The notes beneath the pieces are model-generated. The model had not been told where the DNA came from, ran no database searches, and was given only the letters and a program-made list of their open reading frames with translations. From assembly GCA_017509245.1 (NCBI GenBank), contig JAFWQC010000009.1, forward strand, positions 82,460-120,054: 37,595 nt of DNA, given 5' to 3'. Both the position numbers and the translations under genes were made by a program. Positions 25,830-35,732 of this stretch are shown here, in pieces; positions within the stretch are counted from its first letter, which is position 1, and each line of letters begins with the position of its first letter. Source of the DNA: Clostridiales bacterium (GTDB lineage Bacteria > Bacillota > Clostridia > Saccharofermentanales > Saccharofermentanaceae).

Positions 25830-25970
25830 GATCCTGGGAAGGGGAGCGGATTCTGGGGCTACGGGACGGAAGCGCTCGCTGATGGTTTCTTTTCCCATGC
25901 TCGACTCCGTGTCCGACTTTTCGAGGTTAAAAAGTCGAGCATTGAGTCGAACACGCGCTCGAAAAGATAA
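25830..25970. repeat. Intergenic element with nested inverted repeats (copy A)
   Basis: After the terminator comes a purine-rich stretch GGGAAGGGGAGCGGATT, matching GGGAGGGAGGCGGATT at 37367. Then TCGACTC (25901-25907) can pair with GAGTCGA (25944-25950), enclosing CGACTTTT (25914-25921) with AAAAGTCG (25930-25937). Alternatively ATGCTCGACT (25897-25906) pairs with AGTCGAGCAT (25933-25942). CGCGCTCGAAAAG follows. No gene is credible here before the nitroreductase-like gene. Confidence 0.6.
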
Positions 25971-26025
25971 ACTCCGCGGTTGTGCTAGAATATTAAAGAT
26001 ACCAAAACGGGAGGTTTACATACCG

Positions 26026-26802
26026 ATGGACCCTACATATTACGACATGATCTTCAAGCGCAAATCTTTTCACAGATACGGCGAGCCGGACGGGAAGAAG
26101 ATCACGCCTGAGGAACTGGATGACATCAGCAGGATGTGGTATGAGTTTAAGCCTCTTTTCGACGGGATAAAGACAAAGATAAAGATCGTGCCGGGAGAGC
26201 AGACGAGCTGCAACAGGGGTGAGGAATACTGCATCCTGATCTACAGCGAGAAAAAGCCCGGATATCTCCAGAATATCGGTTACATAGGCGAGCAGCTTGA
26301 TCTCTGCCTTACTGCAAGAGGGATCGGACCTTTGTGGTTCGGCGTCGGCAGGACGAAGGAAAGACGTTATGAGGGCCTGGAATACGTCATCATGATGGCC
26401 ATCCGCAAGATCGATGATGATTCAAAGTTCAGAACGCCGGGCGATCTCTCGACATTCAAGCGCGTACCTGTAGAGGAGTTCTGGGAAGGTGATGTGATCG
26501 ACGGCATCACAGACGTTGTAAGGCTCACTCCGACGGCATGCAACATACAGCCTTGGAAGGTCGTGAATAAGGGCGGCGGAACGCTTGACGTATACCGCTA
26601 CAGACGGCCAGGAAAGCACGGCATAATCCCGCCTTTCAGACTTGCGTATTTCGGAAGCATCGACATAGGCATATTCATGCTGTTCCTTGACCTGTGCCTG
26701 GAACACAAGGGTATTGATTTTGAGCGCGAGCTTACGCCTGACAACGGCAACTTCAAGCAGCTTAATCTTAATGCCGTATACAAGCTCAAAGCGTTGGGCT
26801 GA
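26026..26802 (+). CDS. Nitroreductase-family protein (TM1586-like)
   Basis: A 258-residue protein that resembles the double-domain nitroreductases typified by Thermotoga TM1586. The N-terminus is MIFKRKSFHRYGE, a family hallmark with the Arg/Lys-Ser FMN-phosphate contact, followed by LDLCLTARGIGPLWFGVGR and, in the second half, RLTPTACNIQPWKV, another FMN-binding block. It probably uses FMN and NAD(P)H, but the substrate is unknown. The start at 26026 has GGGAGG and is favoured over a longer frame that runs through the nested repeats from 25828. A TGCTAGAAT extended -10 lies at 25983. Confidence 0.82.
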   Translation: MDPTYYDMIFKRKSFHRYGEPDGKKITPEELDDISRMWYEFKPLFDGIKTKIKIVPGEQTSCNRGEEYCILIYSEKKPGYLQNIGYIGEQLDLCLTARGIGPLWFGVGRTKERRYEGLEYVIMMAIRKIDDDSKFRTPGDLSTFKRVPVEEFWEGDVIDGITDVVRLTPTACNIQPWKVVNKGGGTLDVYRYRRPGKHGIIPPFRLAYFGSIDIGIFMLFLDLCLEHKGIDFERELTPDNGNFKQLNLNAVYKLKALG

Positions 26803-26889
26803 GCAGAACGGAATACGGATTTTTTATTGCCCCGGACATTATTTTAATTTAATATAGACACGGCTTTAAAACGGATTGGAGGGTGATCG

Positions 26890-27603
26890 ATGCGGAAGAT
26901 CCTGATCGCAAACGACGACGGCATTAATTCCGAAGGCCTTGCAATGCTTGCTGCTGCTGCAAAGAAGTTCGGTGAGGTCTGGGTCGTCGCACCCGATTCA
27001 CAGCGCAGCGCTATGTCGCACTATTCGACATTCTGGAGAGGTGTCGATGTGTGGCCTTCTGATTTTCCCGTGGATGGTGTTCATGCATATGTGTGCTCAG
27101 GTACTCCGGCAGACTGTATCCGTCTCGGTGTGATTGCGGTAGTGCCGGGCGGTCCGGATAATGTCTTCTGCGGCATCAACCTCGGCTACAACATCGCAAG
27201 CGACATCCAGTATTCGGCAACGGTAGGCGCCGCATTCGAAGCGGCAGCCCTCAAAAAGCACACTATCGCTTTCTCTAAAGAATACGATGGCTTGAATGAC
27301 GTTACGGAGAAATACATTGAGGAGATCGCGGCAAGACTGCTGGACGAGCCGTTGGGCCATAATGAAGTATGGAACGTGAATTTCCCCGGCTGTCCTCTGA
27401 GTGAATGCAAGGGCGTTCTATATGACTGCAAACTCTCTGAGGATGATTTCGACATAATAGGATACAATGTCACGGCAAAAGACGGCGATAAGATCACTTA
27501 CCAGGTCGATTATAAGCGCACCTGGGAAGGCTCTCCCGGAACTGACCTTTACGCAGTCGTGAATAAATATGTTTCCGTAGGCAAAGTAAAGAACATAAGC
27601 TGA
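26890..27603 (+). CDS. surE: 5'-nucleotidase SurE
   Basis: A 237-residue SurE-family metal-dependent phosphatase. The N-terminal ILIANDDGINSEGL gives the paired aspartates of the metal site, followed by VVAPDSQRSAMSH, CSGTPADCIRLG and GINLGYNIASDIQYSATVGAAFE, all typical. SurE removes phosphate from nucleoside 5'-monophosphates and related substrates in the cytoplasm. A GGAGGGTGAT site precedes the ATG. The next gene begins five bases after its stop, so they are likely co-expressed. Confidence 0.94.
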   Translation: MRKILIANDDGINSEGLAMLAAAAKKFGEVWVVAPDSQRSAMSHYSTFWRGVDVWPSDFPVDGVHAYVCSGTPADCIRLGVIAVVPGGPDNVFCGINLGYNIASDIQYSATVGAAFEAAALKKHTIAFSKEYDGLNDVTEKYIEEIAARLLDEPLGHNEVWNVNFPGCPLSECKGVLYDCKLSEDDFDIIGYNVTAKDGDKITYQVDYKRTWEGSPGTDLYAVVNKYVSVGKVKNIS

Positions 27604-27608
27604 ACGAA

Positions 27609-28463
27609 ATGACTTCGATAAAAGACAATAAACTCATCGGCATACTGCTCATCACGGCTATATATCTTATGGCTTCGGCCATAGGTATCTTCGTTTATTC
27701 GGTAATGCCTTTCGCCTTATGGGCAAATCTTCTTGCGGCTGACGTTGCGGCGACGGTCTTTGTGTTCATATTCAGCATGATCTTCAACAACTCGTCGGTC
27801 TACGATCCCTATTGGAGCGTTCAGCCTGTCGTCATAGTCTTATGTTTTGCCCTGTCCTCGAAAATGACGACCGCAGCTTTGCTCATCCTGGTATCGGTCA
27901 CTTACTGGGGCATAAGACTTACAGCCAACTGGGCTTACACTTTCGGCGGACTCGGGATACAGGACTGGCGTTATACGAAATACCGGAATGAGACCGGTAA
28001 GTTATATCCGTTCGTAAACTTTACGGGCATTCACATGATGCCCACGCTCATTGTTTATCTTTGCACACTGCCGGCCGTGTTTGTTACGACGTCGGAGGTT
28101 AATGCAAATATCGGAAGCATAGCAGGAACTGCTGTCTGCGTAGGAGCGGCAACGCTACAGCTTTTCGCTGACGTGCAGATGCATAAATACAGAAAGAGCG
28201 GCAGAAAAGGTCTTATCCGCACGGGACTTTGGAAGAATTCCAGGCATCCGAATTATCTTGGTGAGATCCTGATGTGGTGGGGAATCGCGGTCCAGGCGGT
28301 ATCGGTAATGCCGGAGCGCTGGTGGCTCATAGCGGGCGCCGCTGCTAATACAGTCATGTTCCTTACTGTAAGCATTCCGCTTGCTGACAAAAGGCAGTCT
28401 CAAAAGCCCGGCTACGAAGAATACAGGGCGGAAACAAGGAGCCTTCTTCCGATACCCAAGTGA
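27609..28463 (+). CDS. DUF1295 / steroid 5-alpha-reductase-like membrane protein
   Basis: A 284-residue integral membrane protein with about seven hydrophobic segments. Family features include DPYWSVQPV near residue 60, RLTANWAYTFGGLGIQDWRY, and the C-terminal isoprenylcysteine-methyltransferase/reductase-like block GLWKNSRHPNYLGEILMWWG followed by PLADKRQSQKPGYEEY. The HPNYLGE block is the likely cofactor-binding site. The biochemical activity of bacterial members is not established. It starts five bases after surE with no obvious Shine-Dalgarno, suggesting translational coupling. Confidence 0.88.
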   Translation: MTSIKDNKLIGILLITAIYLMASAIGIFVYSVMPFALWANLLAADVAATVFVFIFSMIFNNSSVYDPYWSVQPVVIVLCFALSSKMTTAALLILVSVTYWGIRLTANWAYTFGGLGIQDWRYTKYRNETGKLYPFVNFTGIHMMPTLIVYLCTLPAVFVTTSEVNANIGSIAGTAVCVGAATLQLFADVQMHKYRKSGRKGLIRTGLWKNSRHPNYLGEILMWWGIAVQAVSVMPERWWLIAGAAANTVMFLTVSIPLADKRQSQKPGYEEYRAETRSLLPIPK

Positions 28464-28524
28464 CCCTGTTGTGGTACAATGTCAGGACAGTTTATAAGGT
28501 ATATCCGTAAATTGGAGACAGCAG

Positions 28525-29508
28525 ATGCGTGATTTTACAGTAAGCAAGGCCCAGGACGGGCTTCATGTTGTTAAGGCTTCACAGGAGGCTTTTCCGCAGC
28601 TTAAGTCAGCGGATCTTTTTCACGCGCTCAAAAGGCGTGACATAAGGATCGACGGCAAAAAGATCAATAAAGATATCGCGGTCAAAGCGGGAAATGTCGT
28701 TGAGATATGGCTGCCGGACGTGCTTTTCGATGCCAAAAACGCACAGGCTCCCGCAAAGCCGGATGAGCCGATGTTTGAGATCGTTGCAGAGACAAAAGGC
28801 CTTCTTATCGTCAATAAATCACAGGGCATCGCGGTGCATTCAGGCAGGAGCGACATCGACGACACGCTTATCGACCTGATCCGTGAGACTACAAAATATA
28901 AGGATGCCGAGCTCTGCCACAGGATCGACATGAATACCGGAGGCCTGGTCCTTATCGCCAAGAATAAGCAGGCTCTGGCTGACTGCGTCGAACTGTTCAA
29001 GAATAACCTCGTAACCAAGAGATACCGGGCGCTTGTGCTTGGTGAGCCTGATGAAGGTGAGCCGGCTGTAGGCGAGGACGGAACGATTTATAAAGAAGTC
29101 AAGGGCTATCTCGAAAAGACCAAGGCCGGCAAGGTGTACATCCATGATGACAAGCACCCCGGCGATCTTGATATAGCCACAAAATACAAGATCCTCAAGA
29201 CCTTCAAGGATGCCGGACCTGACGGTGAGAGCGTATCCGACTTAGAGCTCGAGCTCGTGACCGGAAGAACGCACCAGATCAGGGCGCAGTTCGCGCATCT
29301 CGGACACCCAGTAATAGGTGACGGCAACTACGGAAGGAACAAGGTCAACATGCACTTTGAGACAAAAGACGGGAAGAAGGTAAGATACCAGCAGCTGTTC
29401 TCCTGCCAGATCCTCTTCGGCAGGATCCCGAAGAATAACATGCACGTTGACGTGTCAGGCAAAACCTATAAAATATTACCTGATTATAATGTTAAGCTCG
29501 CAAAATAA
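28525..29508 (+). CDS. RluA-family pseudouridine synthase
   Basis: A 327-residue protein with an N-terminal S4 domain (residues about 15-70) and the RluA catalytic motif HRIDMNTGGLVLIAKN, in which the Asp is the nucleophile (the commoner form is HRLDxxTSG). ELVTGRTHQIRAQFAHLGHPVIGDGNYG is the conserved C-terminal block. It isomerises uridine in rRNA or tRNA; whether it is RluC- or RluD-like is not decidable here. GGAGA precedes the ATG. A possible extended -10 TGGTACAAT lies about 45 bp upstream. Confidence 0.92.
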   Translation: MRDFTVSKAQDGLHVVKASQEAFPQLKSADLFHALKRRDIRIDGKKINKDIAVKAGNVVEIWLPDVLFDAKNAQAPAKPDEPMFEIVAETKGLLIVNKSQGIAVHSGRSDIDDTLIDLIRETTKYKDAELCHRIDMNTGGLVLIAKNKQALADCVELFKNNLVTKRYRALVLGEPDEGEPAVGEDGTIYKEVKGYLEKTKAGKVYIHDDKHPGDLDIATKYKILKTFKDAGPDGESVSDLELELVTGRTHQIRAQFAHLGHPVIGDGNYGRNKVNMHFETKDGKKVRYQQLFSCQILFGRIPKNNMHVDVSGKTYKILPDYNVKLAK

Positions 29509-29536
29509 AGCGTAAACCATAGGAAGTGCATAACAG

Positions 29537-30376
29537 ATGACTGACAACAGACCAATCGGATTATTTGATTCCGGCATCGGGGGACTCACCGTTCTCCGTG
29601 AGATCTGGAAGACTGCCCCGGATGAGAGCACCATATATTTCGGTGACAACTCAAGGGCGCCTTACGGTACAAAATCCAGAAGCACTGTTATCCGTTATTC
29701 CCTTCAGAACCTGAAATTCTTAGAGAGCAAAGACGTTAAGATGATCGTCGTTGCCTGCAATACAGCCAGTGCTTACGCATATGAAGAACTCAAGGCCAGG
29801 GCAAAGGTCCCGGTCGTTGAGGTTGTTACTCCGGGCGCAGATGATGCGTGCAATGCAACAAAGAACGGTAAGATAGGCATAATCGCAACGAAAGCCACTG
29901 TTTCCACGGGCGTTTATAAGGACGCGGTGGAGAGAAGGGCTAAAGAGCTCGGAATGGATAATATCGAGATCTTCCAGCAGGCTTGCCCGCTGTTCGTATC
30001 TCTTGCCGAGGAAGGCTGGTGGGATTCGGAGGTCACAAGACTTACTGCTGAGGAATATTTAAAGCCTTTGAAGGAAGCCGGCATCGATACGCTCGTCATG
30101 GCATGCACCCACTATCCTTTGCTTACAAAGGTAATAGGTGAAGTGATGGGTGACGGCGTAACTCTTGTAAATACCGGCGTTGCTACGGCGAAGGTCGTAA
30201 GAGGCCTTCTTGATAAGGAAGGAATATGCTCCGGAAGAAATGAGGAACCGGTAAGAGAGTTCTATACAAGCGATGAGCCTGAACTCTTTGAACAGGTCGC
30301 TGCACCTTTCCTGGGTGAGGGACTGCCTTCCGGAACAAAGCATTTCACGACTGATAAATACGAGGTGACTGTCTGA
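29537..30376 (+). CDS. murI: Glutamate racemase
   Basis: A 279-residue protein with the full MurI signature: FDSGIGGLTVLREI (Asp11), YFGDNSRAPYGTKS, the first catalytic cysteine in VVACNTASA, and the second in MACTHYPLL. It makes D-glutamate for peptidoglycan. An AGGAAGTG site precedes the ATG. Its stop overlaps the start of the DUF1934 gene by one base (TGATG), so the two are coupled. It is 29 bp from the RluA-family gene and could be in the same transcript. Confidence 0.96.
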   Translation: MTDNRPIGLFDSGIGGLTVLREIWKTAPDESTIYFGDNSRAPYGTKSRSTVIRYSLQNLKFLESKDVKMIVVACNTASAYAYEELKARAKVPVVEVVTPGADDACNATKNGKIGIIATKATVSTGVYKDAVERRAKELGMDNIEIFQQACPLFVSLAEEGWWDSEVTRLTAEEYLKPLKEAGIDTLVMACTHYPLLTKVIGEVMGDGVTLVNTGVATAKVVRGLLDKEGICSGRNEEPVREFYTSDEPELFEQVAAPFLGEGLPSGTKHFTTDKYEVTV

Positions 30377-30804
30377 TGGCCGGTAATCCTGAGGAAAAGT
30401 GTCTGTTCGTGATCAAGTCCGGAATGTACGGCGAACCCCTGACAACAAAAGGGTCGGTATCGACTGAGGGTACGAGAACGGTCTACAACTGGGCAGAGAA
30501 GCACAATGACAATGAGAAAGAAACTCATTTTGTAATGACTCTTATTAAAGAAGAATCAAAGGCGATCGTCGTAAGGAACGGGGACGTTACCTCAAGAATG
30601 GTTTTCGAGGCAGGAAACAAGACGACAAGCTCAATGAATACGGCTTTCGGCGTCATTGATGTCGTCATTGATACCGAATATATCAACTTCCCGGGAGGCC
30701 TTGTTGACGGTGCCGAGATCAGTTATACACTCGATCCTGACAGCGGTGAACCGATAAGGAATATATTTTCCATAAAAAGGCTCTTGCAAAACGAACAAAT
30801 ATAA
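30376..30804 (+). CDS. DUF1934 (YwiB-like) beta-barrel protein
   Basis: A 142-residue cytoplasmic protein of the DUF1934/YwiB lipocalin-like family. Recognisable parts are TEGTRTVYNW early, VRNGDVTSRMVFEAGNKTTSSMNTAFG in the middle, and VDGAEISYTLDPDSGEPIRNIFSIKRL at the end. The function is unknown. It is coupled to murI by a one-base stop/start overlap. The rpmF promoter begins within its last codons. Confidence 0.85.
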   Translation: MAGNPEEKCLFVIKSGMYGEPLTTKGSVSTEGTRTVYNWAEKHNDNEKETHFVMTLIKEESKAIVVRNGDVTSRMVFEAGNKTTSSMNTAFGVIDVVIDTEYINFPGGLVDGAEISYTLDPDSGEPIRNIFSIKRLLQNEQI

Positions 30805-30812
30805 GGTATTAT
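30784..30812 (+). promoter_or_regulatory. rpmF promoter inside the end of the DUF1934 gene
   Basis: TTGCAA (30784-30789), a 17-bp spacer and TATTAT (30807-30812). It starts in the last coding codons of the DUF1934 gene and lies 36 bp upstream of rpmF. Confidence 0.55.
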
Positions 30813-30848
30813 CTTCAAGCATTTGTGAAAAGAAAGAGGTGAAGATGA

Positions 30849-31034
30849 ATGGCACATCCGAAGCGTAAATGGTCGAAGGCAAGGACTGCACGTCACAGAA
30901 GCGCATGGAAACTTAACATGCCGGGTCTCGTTGAATGTCCCCAGTGTCATGCTAAGATGCTTCGCCGCACGGTCTGCAAGAACTGCGGTTACCTGGATGG
31001 AAAACAGGTTATCAAAGTCGGCGACGAGATTTGA
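30849..31034 (+). CDS. rpmF: 50S ribosomal protein L32
   Basis: A 61-residue basic protein starting MAHPKRKWSKARTARHRS, the standard L32 opening, followed by the four-cysteine zinc ribbon ECPQCHAKM ... TVCKNCGYLDGKQVI. The zinc-binding (C+) form is thus the one encoded here. A strong AAAGAGGTGAAG site precedes the ATG. It is flanked by DUF1934 and der. Confidence 0.97.
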   Translation: MAHPKRKWSKARTARHRSAWKLNMPGLVECPQCHAKMLRRTVCKNCGYLDGKQVIKVGDEI

Positions 31035-31118
31035 TGTAATAAAGAAGTATTTAGTTAACGAGGCGGTGTTTGGAAATAAGGCACTGCCTCTTATTTTTGC
31101 AAAGGAAGGATTTCTGGC

Positions 31119-32450
31119 ATGAGTAAACCTGTTGTCGCAATAGTGGGAAGGCCTAACGTTGGCAAATCCTCACTGTTCAACACGATTTACGGAGAGAGGA
31201 TCTCCATTGTTCATGACACCCCCGGTGTCACGAGAGACCGTATCTATGCCGAGACCTCCTGGAGCGGAAGAGATTTCATAATGATCGATACGGGCGGTAT
31301 AGAGCCCGATACGGGAGATGACATTATCCTGCAGCAGATGCGCGTCCAGGCAGAGATCGCGATCGAGACTGCCGATGTCATCTTATTCATGTGTGACCTT
31401 AAGAGCGGACTTACTGCCGCAGATGAGGAGATCGCCGTAATGCTCAGGAAAGCAGGGCGTCCCGTCGTCGTTTGCGTCAATAAGTCCGACTATGTCGGCG
31501 ATCCGCCGCCGGAATTCTATGAATTCTATAATCTCGGCTTAGAGGATGTCTGCGCGATCTCAGCAGCTCACAAGCTCGGTCTTGGCGAGATGCTCGACAT
31601 GATAATATCCAAGTTCCCGCCTGCAGACGAGAATGAAGGCAAGGACGATACCATCAGGGTCGCAATAATCGGCCGTCCGAATGCAGGCAAATCCTCATTG
31701 TCCAACAGGCTTGCGGGTGCCGAGAGATCCATCGTGTCCGATATCGCCGGCACCACGAGAGACACAATAGACTCTCTTATCGAGAACGATTACGGATCGT
31801 TCACCATCGTTGATACGGCCGGTATGCGCAAGAAGGGCAAGATCGAAGACGTCATCGAGCGTTATTCGATGGTCAGGGCTCTTGCCGCAGTAGACCGTGC
31901 AGATGTCTGCGTTATCCTGGTCGATGCCGAAGCGGGCGTAACGGAGCAGGATGCAAGGATCGCAGGCCTCGCGCACGATAACGGCAAGGCTTCGGTCATC
32001 GTCATCAACAAGTGGGACCTCATCGAGAAAGAGACAGGCACTCTTGAGGAGATGACAAAGATCGTAAAGCAGCGTCTTCCTTTCATGGATTACGCTCCGG
32101 TGCTCTTTATCTCAGCCAAGACAGGACAGCGCGTGGACAAGCTTTTCGCGCTCATAAAGACAGTATATGAGAATTCGAAGAAGCGCTTAACGACAAGCGT
32201 TCTCAATAAGATGATCTCTGAGGCCGTTACGCAGGTTCCGACGCCGCAGGACAAGGGAAGGCATCTTAAGATCTATTACGGCACACAGGTCTCTGTTCAG
32301 CCGCCTACGTTTGCGCTCTTTGTAAACGACAAGGAACTGTCGCATTTTTCTTACGAACGCTATCTCGAAAACCAGCTCCGCCGCAACTTCGGCTTCGAAG
32401 GCGTTCCGCTGCGTCTCCTTTTGCGTAATAAGAATGGCGAAGAAGACTGA
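31119..32450 (+). CDS. der: Ribosome-assembly GTPase Der (EngA)
   Basis: A 443-residue double GTPase. The first G domain has GRPNVGKSSLFN, DTGG and NKSD; the second has GRPNAGKSSLSNRL, DTAGMRKKG and NKWD; a C-terminal KH-like domain ends with GVPLRLLLRNK. Der is needed for late 50S subunit maturation. AAGGAAGG precedes the start. There is 84 bp from rpmF and 126 bp to typA. Confidence 0.97.
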   Translation: MSKPVVAIVGRPNVGKSSLFNTIYGERISIVHDTPGVTRDRIYAETSWSGRDFIMIDTGGIEPDTGDDIILQQMRVQAEIAIETADVILFMCDLKSGLTAADEEIAVMLRKAGRPVVVCVNKSDYVGDPPPEFYEFYNLGLEDVCAISAAHKLGLGEMLDMIISKFPPADENEGKDDTIRVAIIGRPNAGKSSLSNRLAGAERSIVSDIAGTTRDTIDSLIENDYGSFTIVDTAGMRKKGKIEDVIERYSMVRALAAVDRADVCVILVDAEAGVTEQDARIAGLAHDNGKASVIVINKWDLIEKETGTLEEMTKIVKQRLPFMDYAPVLFISAKTGQRVDKLFALIKTVYENSKKRLTTSVLNKMISEAVTQVPTPQDKGRHLKIYYGTQVSVQPPTFALFVNDKELSHFSYERYLENQLRRNFGFEGVPLRLLLRNKNGEED

Positions 32451-32536
32451 TAATTTGTGAAATATCACAGTGCCAAAACCGGCGCGAACAGTAGCAAAAT
32501 ATTACTCGGTTTAAATTAAATAATAGGGCAATAAGC

Positions 32537-32561
32537 GATCAGCCGCGACTGATCATTTTTT
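32537..32561 (+). other. Short hairpin with T-run in the typA leader
   Basis: GATCAG (32537-32542) pairs with CTGATC (32549-32554), followed by ATTTTTTA, just before the ACGGAG Shine-Dalgarno of typA. It may end der transcripts or attenuate typA, but the stem is only six pairs. Confidence 0.4.
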
Positions 32562-32576
32562 ACGGAGAATTCTTTT

Positions 32577-34427
32577 ATGGCAGTTACAACTATCGAGAAC
32601 TTGAGAAACATCGCAATCATCGCTCACGTTGACCACGGCAAGACAACTATCGTCGACTCAATGCTTAAGCAGGCAGGCGTATACCGTGAGAACGAGGCAG
32701 TCGTTGAGCAGGTCATGGACTCCAACGATCTTGAGCGTGAGAGAGGCATCACGATCCTCGCAAAGAATACGGCTATCGACTACAAGGGCATCCGCATCAA
32801 CGTAGTCGACACTCCCGGTCACGCTGATTTTGGCGGTGAGGTTGAGCGTGTTCTTAAGATGGTCGACTCCGTTCTTCTCGTAGTTGACGCTTTTGACGGA
32901 CCCATGCCCCAGACAAGATTCGTTCTTCACAAGGCACTCGAGTTAGGCCTTAAGCCTATCGTCTGTATCAATAAGATCGACCGTCCTGATGCAAGGCCTC
33001 TCGAAGTCGTAGACATGGTCCTTGACCTCTTCATCGAGCTCGGCGCAGATGACGACCAGCTTGAATTCCCCGTTGTATACACATCAGGCAAGACATGTAT
33101 TGCCACACTTGATCTCAAGGAATATGAGGAAGGCAAGGAATTGGACTTCACACCTCTCCTCGATACAGTAGTTAAGTACACACCCTGCCCTGTAGGCGAT
33201 CCTGAGGGCCCTATGCAGCTTCTCGTATCCAATATCGATTCAGATCCTTATATCGGAAGGATCGGCGTAGGAAGAGTCGAGAGGGGCACTATCAAGCAGG
33301 GCGAGAGCGTTGCCCTCATGACATACGGCGAAGACGGCAAGAGAAACGCAAGAGTAGTTAAGCTCATGAGATTCCACAACTTAGGACGCGAGGAAGTCTC
33401 ATCCGCATCCATCGGCGAGATCGTCTGCGTTGCAGGTATTGCTGACATCAACATCGGCGACACACTCTGCGATCCCAATGAACCCGAGCCGCTCCCGTTC
33501 GTTAAGATCGACGAGCCTACGATCGCCATGACATTCTCTGTCAATGACAGCCCTTTCGCAGGCCAGGAAGGCAAGTTCGTAACATCACGTCACTTAAGAG
33601 AAAGACTTTTCAAGGAGATCGAGACAAACGTTTCCATGAGAGTCGAAGAGACAGATACAACCGAGGCATTTATCGTAAAGGGAAGAGGTGAGCTCCATCT
33701 CTCAGTCCTCATCGAGACAATGCGCCGTGAAGGATATGAATTCCAGGTAAGCAAGCCGAAGGTCATCATGAAGGAGATCGACGGAGTGCTCTCAGAACCT
33801 GTTGAGGAGCTCGTTATCGACGTTCCCGAAGACTTCGTAGGTCCTGTCATGGAGAAGATCGGAAAGCGTAAGGGAGAGCTCCTGAACATGCTTCCTCCGA
33901 CCAAGGGATATACACGTCTTGAGTTCAAGATCCCGTCCCGTGGACTCCTCGGATACCGCACCGAGTTTTTGACCGACACTAAGGGCAATGGTATAATGAA
34001 CAGCGTTATCTCGGGCTTTGAACCCTTCGCAGGAGAAATCGAGACCAGAGGTCAGGGCGTGCTCGTGGCGTTCGAGACAGGTACCGCTGTAACCTACGGA
34101 TTGTACAATGCCCAGGATAGAGGTGCACTCTTCATCGGAGCAGGCACGCCGGTATACGAAGGCATGATCGTAGGTGTAAATCCTAAGCCTGATGATATTA
34201 CCGTTAATGTCTGCAAGAAGAAGCATGTAACCAACATGCGTTCTGCAGGAGCCGACGACGCAATGCGTCTTACACCGCCCCTGTCATTCTCCCTTGAGCA
34301 GTGCCTCGAATTCGTCGAAGATGATGAGCTTTGCGAGGTAACTCCACAGAGCATCAGACTTCGCAAAAAGATACTTAATAATGACTTGCGTGCCAAGACT
34401 CTTGCAAAGCAGAAGAAGGACGCTTGA
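32577..34427 (+). CDS. typA: Translational GTPase TypA (BipA)
   Basis: A 616-residue elongation-factor-like GTPase. Features are the P-loop [14 protein letters not shown], switch [28 protein letters not shown], then EF-G-like domains with the TypA-specific C-terminal part ([42 protein letters not shown]). It binds the ribosome and aids 50S assembly, especially under stress or cold. Length is typical. The codon pattern is biased like the binding-protein gene, suggesting high expression. Confidence 0.97.
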   Translation: MAVTTIENLRNIAIIAHVDHGKTTIVDSMLKQAGVYRENEAVVEQVMDSNDLERERGITILAKNTAIDYKGIRINVVDTPGHADFGGEVERVLKMVDSVLLVVDAFDGPMPQTRFVLHKALELGLKPIVCINKIDRPDARPLEVVDMVLDLFIELGADDDQLEFPVVYTSGKTCIATLDLKEYEEGKELDFTPLLDTVVKYTPCPVGDPEGPMQLLVSNIDSDPYIGRIGVGRVERGTIKQGESVALMTYGEDGKRNARVVKLMRFHNLGREEVSSASIGEIVCVAGIADINIGDTLCDPNEPEPLPFVKIDEPTIAMTFSVNDSPFAGQEGKFVTSRHLRERLFKEIETNVSMRVEETDTTEAFIVKGRGELHLSVLIETMRREGYEFQVSKPKVIMKEIDGVLSEPVEELVIDVPEDFVGPVMEKIGKRKGELLNMLPPTKGYTRLEFKIPSRGLLGYRTEFLTDTKGNGIMNSVISGFEPFAGEIETRGQGVLVAFETGTAVTYGLYNAQDRGALFIGAGTPVYEGMIVGVNPKPDDITVNVCKKKHVTNMRSAGADDAMRLTPPLSFSLEQCLEFVEDDELCEVTPQSIRLRKKILNNDLRAKTLAKQKKDA

Positions 34428-34462
34428 TCTGAAAAATTAACTTTGGGGGTACTTTTTAACTG

Positions 34463-35698
34463 ATGTTGTCAAACAAAGTCAGAGTAGCTCTCAGGATATT
34501 GATCATCATTGCATTGTTATTCGGTTTTGCCGTAGCCGGTGTTTACATCGGCTACAACTATGTCATTTCCCAGGATAAGAGATTCAATACCTTAAAGAAG
34601 GATATTGAAGACGGCAAGTATGACGTAAAAGCCGATACTGAAGGCGCCGTTACCATCGTGGTAAGAAGCGGTGATTCCACATCTGACATTGCTGAACAAT
34701 TATACGATCAGGGGCTTATCACCAATAAGTTCCTCTTCTCGATCATCAGTAAGCTTAACGGTTTTGACGGTGCCTACGTTGCAGGTACACACTACCTGCT
34801 CAAAGGCTATTCTTACGATGAGATCATGTATTTCCTTACCCTTGAGCCTGCGGCTGTCAAGGTAACCATTCCTGAGGGTTCCACATACTACGAGATCAAA
34901 AAGATCCTGCACGATGCGGGCCTTAATTTCGACGATGAGGAATTCGACAAGTGCATGAATTCGCCGAACCTCTTTGTCGACTATGAATTTGTATCACAGA
35001 TCGAGATCAAGGACGGAAGAGACTTTATCCTCTCCGGATATCTCTATCCCGATACGTATTATTTCGATATCAACGCGAGCCCTGAGTCCATCATCAGAAG
35101 GTTCTTGAACAACATGAGGAACAAGCTCTACGATGAGTATTACACCAGGGCGAAGAAACTCGGCATGTCGATGGATGAGGTTATCACTCTTGCTTCCGTT
35201 ATCCAGATGGAGACAGGTAAGCCTCTTGATATGCTCTATGTCTCTGCGGTATTCCACAACAGACTTAAGTCTGATGACGAGTCGATGAGATATCTCGGAT
35301 CATCTGCTACGATCAATTACCTCGTTGAGATCAACGGAGGCAGATCGTCGATCCTTCATACGGATTCCCAGCTTTCCATCGACAGTCCTTACAACACATA
35401 TACACATCAGGGACTCCCGCCGGGACCTATCTGTATGCCCGGCAGCGAAGCGATCTCTGCTGCCCTTTATCCCGAGCCGAACTGCAACTACATGTATTTC
35501 TGCGCTACGGGCGAAGACGGCAATACCGCATTTGCCACGAATCTTTCAGATCACGAGGCAAATATCGAGAAGTACAGGGAGAACTGGATCAAGGCTGACG
35601 AGGCTGCTAACGCTTCGCCTACACCGACACCCGCTGATTATACAGAGCCGACTGAGACGACGGATAACGGCGGACTTGTGATCATTCCGGGCACTTGA
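34463..35698 (+). CDS. mltG: Endolytic murein transglycosylase MltG
   Basis: A 411-residue protein with one N-terminal membrane helix (about residues 9-31), a LysM-like segment (VRSGDSTSDIAEQLYDQGLI) and the YceG/MltG catalytic domain: LASVIQMET with the likely catalytic Glu, NRLK, the TYTHQGLPPGPICMPG loop and NYMYFCATGEDGNTAF. It cuts nascent glycan strands and sets their length. The last 30 residues are a Thr/Pro-rich tail. It is 34 bp before the U32 gene; an mltG-U32 association also occurs in Bacillus (yrrL-yrrN/O region). Confidence 0.94.
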   Translation: MLSNKVRVALRILIIIALLFGFAVAGVYIGYNYVISQDKRFNTLKKDIEDGKYDVKADTEGAVTIVVRSGDSTSDIAEQLYDQGLITNKFLFSIISKLNGFDGAYVAGTHYLLKGYSYDEIMYFLTLEPAAVKVTIPEGSTYYEIKKILHDAGLNFDDEEFDKCMNSPNLFVDYEFVSQIEIKDGRDFILSGYLYPDTYYFDINASPESIIRRFLNNMRNKLYDEYYTRAKKLGMSMDEVITLASVIQMETGKPLDMLYVSAVFHNRLKSDDESMRYLGSSATINYLVEINGGRSSILHTDSQLSIDSPYNTYTHQGLPPGPICMPGSEAISAALYPEPNCNYMYFCATGEDGNTAFATNLSDHEANIEKYRENWIKADEAANASPTPTPADYTEPTETTDNGGLVIIPGT

Positions 35699-35732
35699 TC
35701 CTCGGGTCAGATTTTCGCGCAGGGGAAGTATT

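Noticed and set aside
25828..26025. N-terminal extension of the nitroreductase-like protein
   Set aside because: It would translate the terminator edge and the nested inverted repeats; the ATG at 26026 has GGGAGG and matches the family N-terminus.
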